Source of the DNA: an uncultured Lachnospiraceae bacterium
GTDB lineage: Bacteria > Bacillota > Clostridia > Lachnospirales > Lachnospiraceae
DNA length: 6,397 nucleotides
Direction: 5' to 3'
Assembly: GCA_902797705.1 (NCBI GenBank)
Contig: CADBTX010000237.1
Coordinates: 1 to 6,397, forward strand
Shown: one piece after another, positions 1 to 6,397 of the stretch
Position numbering within the stretch: the first letter of the stretch is position 1
How the letters are laid out: each line of letters begins with the position of its first letter
Notes under the pieces: generated by a model
What the model saw: the letters and a program-made list of their open reading frames with translations, nothing else
Database searches by the model: none
What the model was told of the DNA's origin: nothing
Program-made: the position numbers and the translations under genes

Positions 1-2
1 AG

Positions 3-116
3 TCTATCGGCGGAGGTTTTATACTGACGGCCGGAAGTCTGATCTACGACTGGAGTAATGCAGGCCGGACGGAGCAGTTTGAAAAACTGATAGAAGACGT
101 CTTAAGAGAGACACAG
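3..116 (+). other. atpH: Delta (OSCP) subunit C-terminal segment, part of the fused frame
   Basis: The first roughly 38 codons of the open frame encode [17 protein letters not shown] followed by a charged helix ending [11 protein letters not shown]. This matches the usual end of F-type delta subunits, where an IGG-hydrophobic-G-(K/R)-(V/I)-YDGS pattern precedes a final helix. Delta links the top of the F1 head to the b subunits of the peripheral stalk, and atpH normally lies directly before atpA, which agrees with its position. About four residues (TQYD) separate this tail from the alpha N-terminal helix. A V-type E subunit tail looks somewhat similar, but the F-type gene order makes delta the better reading. 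The rest of delta is outside the window. Confidence 0.7.
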
Positions 117-1634
117 TACGACAAGAAAGATCTGCTGGATATCTTAAAGGCGGAGATAAATGATTTTGAACTTCACGCAGAATCCAATGAGGTGGGAACC
201 GTTGAATTTGTAGGAGACGGCATTGCCACCCTGAGTGGCGTGGAACATGCGGAATACGGCGAAGTCATTGTGTTTGACGATGGCACAAGGGGAATGGTGC
301 AGAATATCGAGACAGAGCAGATCGGCTGCATCCTTTTTGGAAGAGAACAGGCCATAAGGGAAGGCATGAGAGCTGTACGGACCCGCAAAAGAGCCAGTAT
401 TCCCGTGGGTGATGCCTTTCTTGGAAGAGTGATAAATGCTCTTGGGGATCCTATTGACGGACAGGGCAGGATAAAGGCAGTGACACACAGACCGGTGGAA
501 TTTCCGGCGCCGGGGATAGTTGACAGGAAATCCGTGGGAGTACCCATGGAAACAGGCATACTTGCGATAGATTCCATGTTCCCTATAGGCAGAGGCCAGA
601 GAGAACTTATCATAGGCGACAGGCAGACCGGTAAAACATCCATTGCCATTGATACCATAATCAATCAGAAAGGCAAGGACGTTAAGTGTGTTTACGTTGC
701 CATAGGCCAGAAGGCTTCAACAGTAGCAAAGATAGTATCTACGCTAAAAAAGGTCGGCGCAATGGAGTACACCATTGTGGTCTCCGCCACAGCCAGTGAT
801 CCGGCGCCCCTTCAGTATATTGCGCCCTATTCTGCCACCGCCATTGCCGAGCAGTTCATGTACAAGGGTGATGACGTGCTGATAATATATGACGATCTGT
901 CAAAGCACGCTGTTGCGTACAGGGCGATCTCCCTTCTTCTTGGACGTCCTCCCGGCAGAGAAGCGTATCCCGGAGACGTATTCTATCTCCACTCCAGACT
1001 TCTGGAGAGATCCAGCCGTCTGGCGCCGGAATTGGGAGGCGGGTCATTAACGGCGCTGCCGGTGATAGAGACCCAGGCGGGAGATGTTTCAGACTATATT
1101 CCCACAAATGTGATCTCCATAACTGACGGGCAGATATTCCTGGAGAGCGACCTCTTTTTCGAGGGACAGAGACCCGCGGTCAATGTAGGACTTTCAGTAT
1201 CCCGAGTGGGAGGTGCTGCCCAGAGTAAGGCTATGAAGAAGTCGGTGGGTTCTCTCCGTATAGATCTGGCACAATATAGGGAAATGGCAGTATTTACCCA
1301 GTTCTCATCGGATCTTGATCCCGCCACAAAAGCCATGCTTACCCATGGAGAGGTTTTGATGGAACTCTTAAAGCAGCCTCTTGAGCATCCGCTTTCTCTT
1401 GCAGAGCAGGTAATTTCCCTGGTGGCGGCCAATAATAAGCTGCTGGATGACATCGAAAAGAAAAAGGTCAAGACATTCCAGAGGAGTATGCTTGATTATA
1501 TTGAAAAGATACACGGAGATATCGTTAAGAGCATAGAACAGAGACAGATACTGGATCAGGATCTGACGGAAAAGATCATCGCCTGTGTTTCCGAATATAA
1601 GAATGGAGAATGGAAGGCCTCATTGGAAGGCTGA
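3..1634 (+). CDS. atpA: F1 ATP synthase alpha subunit, fused in frame behind a delta-subunit C-terminus (5' partial)
   Basis: Alpha subunit of the F1 head, which binds nucleotide at non-catalytic sites and forms the alpha3beta3 hexamer. The frame is open from base 3, giving 63 residues before the GTG at 192 and 480 from it. Numbered from that GTG, visible landmarks are the Walker A loop GDRQTGKTS (142-150), the Walker B region IIYDD (231-235), the family signature [10 protein letters not shown] (328-337) and the arginine finger in SRVGG (R338). Starting at 192 would remove the alpha N-terminal helix, whose equivalent, [14 protein letters not shown], is encoded just upstream from about base 129. 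With it the alpha part is about 503 residues, the normal length. Upstream of that helix the same frame encodes a delta-like tail, and no ATG, GTG or TTG occurs in frame between 3 and 192, so the true start lies left of the window. Alpha identity is certain; the fusion is what the sequence shows, barring an indel error. The stop is 6 bases before atpG. Confidence 0.93.
   Translation, partial: SIGGGFILTAGSLIYDWSNAGRTEQFEKLIEDVLRETQYDKKDLLDILKAEINDFELHAESNEVGTVEFVGDGIATLSGVEHAEYGEVIVFDDGTRGMVQNIETEQIGCILFGREQAIREGMRAVRTRKRASIPVGDAFLGRVINALGDPIDGQGRIKAVTHRPVEFPAPGIVDRKSVGVPMETGILAIDSMFPIGRGQRELIIGDRQTGKTSIAIDTIINQKGKDVKCVYVAIGQKASTVAKIVSTLKKVGAMEYTIVVSATASDPAPLQYIAPYSATAIAEQFMYKGDDVLIIYDDLSKHAVAYRAISLLLGRPPGREAYPGDVFYLHSRLLERSSRLAPELGGGSLTALPVIETQAGDVSDYIPTNVISITDGQIFLESDLFFEGQRPAVNVGLSVSRVGGAAQSKAMKKSVGSLRIDLAQYREMAVFTQFSSDLDPATKAMLTHGEVLMELLKQPLEHPLSLAEQVISLVAANNKLLDDIEKKKVKTFQRSMLDYIEKIHGDIVKSIEQRQILDQDLTEKIIACVSEYKNGEWKASLEG
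1625..1630 (+). promoter_or_regulatory. Ribosome binding site of atpG
   Basis: GGAAGG lies inside the last codons of atpA with 10 bases to the ATG at 1641. It supports that start over the ATG at 1634, which overlaps the atpA stop but runs into a stop after four codons. Confidence 0.6.
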
Positions 1635-1640
1635 TGGTTC

Positions 1641-4349
<2,709 letters not shown>

Positions 4350-4351
4350 AT

Positions 4352-5926
4352 GTGGAGAGAGAGAAAATAATCGTTCTCGATTTCGGAGGGCAGTATAAGC
4401 AGCTGATCGCCAGACGTGTCAGGGAACAGAAGGTATATTGCGAGATCCATCCTTCAGAGATCGGATTGGAAAAGCTTAAAGCAATGTCGCCGAAGGGAAT
4501 CATCCTTACCGGGGGCCCGAACAGCGTGTATGACCCGGCGTCTCCAAGCTTTGATCCTGAGATATTTAATCTGGGAATCCCGGTATTGGGGATCTGCTAT
4601 GGCGCACAGTTGATGGCCCATCTTCTTGGTGGAGAGGTTAAAACCGCTCCTGTCAGCGAGTACGGACATACGGAGATACAGATAGATGATCCCTCTTCAT
4701 TGTTATTTCAGGGATGTCCCGGCAGCGGGATCTCATGGATGAGTCATACCGACTATATTGCCAGAACCCCCGAAGGTTTCAGTGTGACTGCTCACACGGA
4801 CAACTGCCCTGTGGCGGCAATGGAGGACAGTGCAAGAAAACTCTACGCTCTTCAGCTTCATCCGGAAGTTGAGCACACGGAAAACGGTGCGGAGATGCTG
4901 CGTCACTTTGTGATGGATGTCTGTGGCTGCAGCGGAACCTGGGAAATGGCTTCCTTCACAGATGATATGATCAAAAAGCTTAAAGAGAAGATCGGAAGTG
5001 ACAGGGTTCTGCTGGGTCTGTCCGGTGGTGTTGATTCCACAGTTACAGCGGTACTTCTCTCAAAAGCCATCGGAAAGCAGTTATATTGCGTTTTTGTAGA
5101 TCATGGTCTCATGAGGAAAAATGAGGGAGACGAGGTGGAAGCAGTCTTCGGTCCCTCCGGAAAATTTGGCGATCTGAACTTCATCAGGGTAAATGCGGGT
5201 CCGGAGTATTTTAATATGCTTAAGGGGATCGATGATCCTGAACAGAAGAGGAAGCTGATCGGTAACAAATTTGTTGAGATATTCGGGAATGAAGCCAGGC
5301 GCCTCGCAGGAGACGGAGGCTTCAGATACATGGCACAAGGTACCATCTACCCGGACGTAGTGGAAAGCGGTATGGGTAAGGATGGAGCCGTTATCAAGTC
5401 TCATCACAATGTAGGCGGCCTGCCGCGTGACCTGGTGGTGGAACTGGGATTTGACGAGAAGCCGGTGGAGCCTTTACGCGATCTCTTCAAGGATGAGGTA
5501 CGTAAGGCCGGCCTGGAACTTGGTATCCCGGAGGATCTGGTTTTTCGCCAGCCGTTCCCGGGACCCGGTCTCGGCATCCGTGTAGTAGGAGAGGTCACTC
5601 CTGAGAAAGTAGCTATGGTTCAGGAAGCCGATGCGATCTATCGTGAAGAACTTGCCAAAGCCGGCATTGGCACGGGACGCGGCCAGTTTTTCGCTGCTCT
5701 TTCAAACATGCGTTCCGTAGGTGTGATGGGCGATTTCCGCACCTATGACTATGCAGTGGTCCTTCGTGGCGTAATCACTTCCGATTTTATGACCGCTGAA
5801 GCCGCTGAGATACCCTGGTCCGTCCTCCAGATCTGCATGAACCGGATCATCAACGAAGTCAAGGGCGTGAACCGCGTTCTCTACGATCTCACCACCAAAC
5901 CCCCGGGAACGATAGAGCTTGAATAG
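4352..5926 (+). CDS. guaA: GMP synthase (glutamine-hydrolysing)
   Basis: Cytosolic enzyme that converts XMP, glutamine and ATP to GMP, the last step of guanine nucleotide synthesis. The 524-residue protein has both halves in one chain. The class I glutamine amidotransferase (about 1-190) carries the nucleophile Cys82 in GICYGAQ and the His170/Glu172 pair in LQLHPEVE. The ATP pyrophosphatase domain starts near 205, with the PP-loop SGGVDS (224-229). The C-terminal dimerisation/XMP domain contains FRQPFPGPGLGIR (398-410) and ends KPPGTIELE, close to the usual KPPATIEWE. All triad and PP-loop residues are present, so it should be active. It begins 2 bases after atpC with its own strong ribosome site and no visible promoter, so it is likely co-transcribed with the ATP synthase genes. 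I see no guanine riboswitch in front of it; there is no room. Arginine codons change from mostly AGA/AGG to only CGN near residue 350. Confidence 0.97.
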   Translation: MEREKIIVLDFGGQYKQLIARRVREQKVYCEIHPSEIGLEKLKAMSPKGIILTGGPNSVYDPASPSFDPEIFNLGIPVLGICYGAQLMAHLLGGEVKTAPVSEYGHTEIQIDDPSSLLFQGCPGSGISWMSHTDYIARTPEGFSVTAHTDNCPVAAMEDSARKLYALQLHPEVEHTENGAEMLRHFVMDVCGCSGTWEMASFTDDMIKKLKEKIGSDRVLLGLSGGVDSTVTAVLLSKAIGKQLYCVFVDHGLMRKNEGDEVEAVFGPSGKFGDLNFIRVNAGPEYFNMLKGIDDPEQKRKLIGNKFVEIFGNEARRLAGDGGFRYMAQGTIYPDVVESGMGKDGAVIKSHHNVGGLPRDLVVELGFDEKPVEPLRDLFKDEVRKAGLELGIPEDLVFRQPFPGPGLGIRVVGEVTPEKVAMVQEADAIYREELAKAGIGTGRGQFFAALSNMRSVGVMGDFRTYDYAVVLRGVITSDFMTAEAAEIPWSVLQICMNRIINEVKGVNRVLYDLTTKPPGTIELE

Positions 5927-5934
5927 TATACGAA

Positions 5935-5980
5935 AGCCTCACAAACCGCTTAAATAAAGGATTTGTGAGGCTCATTTTTT
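5935..5980 (+). terminator. Intrinsic terminator after guaA
   Basis: AGCCTCACAAA (5935-5945) and its perfect complement TTTGTGAGGCT (5962-5972) form an 11-bp stem with a 16-base loop, followed by CA and six T residues (5975-5980). It begins 8 bases after the guaA stop and ends the ATP synthase-guaA transcript. On the opposite strand the same stem is followed only by a short T run, so termination of the convergent minus-strand gene here would be weaker. Confidence 0.85.
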
Positions 5981-6021
5981 GTAAATGAGTACAGTTTGAG
6001 TACAAAATTATTTTTTTTGAA

Positions 6022-6384
6022 TTAAAATAGTCCGAAAATGCTCCCGAGTCTGCCAAGAAGAAGAGTTCTCATTTCGACTTCATCATAATCATCACAGGCT
6101 TGGACATATGCGGCTTCATTTTCTTTTGTTTCTTCATCCATATACGCTTCATAATAATCATCCCGGCGATTATACATATATTCCCAATACATAAAAGATT
6201 TTAGTGTATTCTCATCCGAAATTCTTAAGTTTAAGTCATTAATATCTAGATTAGAATCTTCATTATATAAAGAAAAAAATCTGTCAAAGGCAGGAGAAAT
6301 CTTAAAACGTACTGTTTCGAAAACCAGAGCTCCATTTTCTGAGCGATCTCCCTCGATGGTGAGTCCATTTGAAATATAAAGCAT
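6022..6384 (-). CDS. Hypothetical acidic protein, possibly the C-terminal part of a longer gene
   Basis: I do not recognise this protein. The frame gives 120 residues from the ATG at 6384, with about 25 Asp/Glu against 11 Arg/Lys. An acidic, tyrosine-rich middle (residues 66-104, including RRDDYYEAYMDEETKENE at 73-90) is followed by a short hydrophobic end (LLLGRLGSIFGLF, 108-120). No signal peptide or known motif is seen. The ATG has no Shine-Dalgarno sequence in the 13 bases available, and the frame stays open upstream to the window edge (Ala-Leu-Leu-Ile before the Met), so the real start may be outside. Base composition differs sharply from the operon: rows 6121-6180 and 6181-6240 hold 19 and 16 G/C of 60, against 35 of 60 at 5461-5520 in guaA. 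The gene converges on guaA. That the ORF is truly coding is likely from its length in AT-rich DNA, but not certain. Confidence 0.6.
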   Translation of the reverse strand: MLYISNGLTIEGDRSENGALVFETVRFKISPAFDRFFSLYNEDSNLDINDLNLRISDENTLKSFMYWEYMYNRRDDYYEAYMDEETKENEAAYVQACDDYDEVEMRTLLLGRLGSIFGLF

Positions 6385-6397
6385 AATTAGTAAAGCG

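Noticed and set aside
173..664. 163-codon minus-strand open frame opposite atpA
   Set aside because: It lies fully antisense to conserved alpha sequence and its protein is low-complexity Ser/Pro/Met-rich with no family features; a codon-bias shadow.
4350..4370. ATG at 4350 as the start of guaA
   Set aside because: It is in a different frame from guaA and meets a stop after six codons.
5986..6004. Direct repeat TGAGTACA (5986-5993 and 5997-6004) after the terminator
   Set aside because: Two 8-base copies spaced 11 bases apart in AT-rich DNA; could be an operator, but there is no promoter nearby and both genes end here, so chance is likely.
6005..6022. T8 tract (6011-6018) as a second terminator
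   Set aside because: No adequate GC-containing stem precedes it on either strand; only short AATT flanks pair.

Overview
The window reads as the 3' half of an F1Fo ATP synthase operon from an anaerobic Firmicute, probably a Lachnospiraceae-type Clostridium. This placement is an inference from the tight gene packing, mid-range GC with heavy use of AGA/AGG and ATA codons, purine-rich Shine-Dalgarno sites before nearly every gene, and the style of the alpha and epsilon N-termini. No marker here fixes the species.

Layout. From base 3 to 1634 one uninterrupted plus-strand frame runs from what looks like the C-terminal tail of the delta (OSCP) subunit straight into the alpha subunit, with no stop and no ATG/GTG/TTG between them. 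Then come gamma (1641-2537), beta (2542-3942) and epsilon (3939-4349), followed 2 bases later by guaA, GMP synthase (4352-5926). Gaps between genes are 6, -4, 4 or 2 bases, so this is one transcription unit. It ends in a strong intrinsic terminator at 5935-5980. On the minus strand, facing guaA, lies an AT-rich acidic ORF of unknown function (6022-6384); its frame stays open to the window edge, so its true start may lie outside.

How the genes work together. Alpha3beta3 forms the catalytic hexamer, gamma is the central shaft, epsilon clamps gamma and can inhibit rotation, and delta ties the top of alpha3beta3 to the peripheral stalk. Upstream Fo genes (a, c, b) are expected just left of the window but are not visible, so H+ versus Na+ coupling cannot be judged. 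GuaA is a cytosolic purine enzyme using ATP and glutamine to make GMP; its place at the end of the operon ties its transcription to ATP synthase supply.

The most notable point is the delta-alpha in-frame fusion, because the standard F1 has three alpha and one delta. Other items are a preserved ATP-binding motif in epsilon, a basic tail on gamma, an abrupt change in arginine codon choice inside guaA, and the orphan acidic ORF after the terminator.
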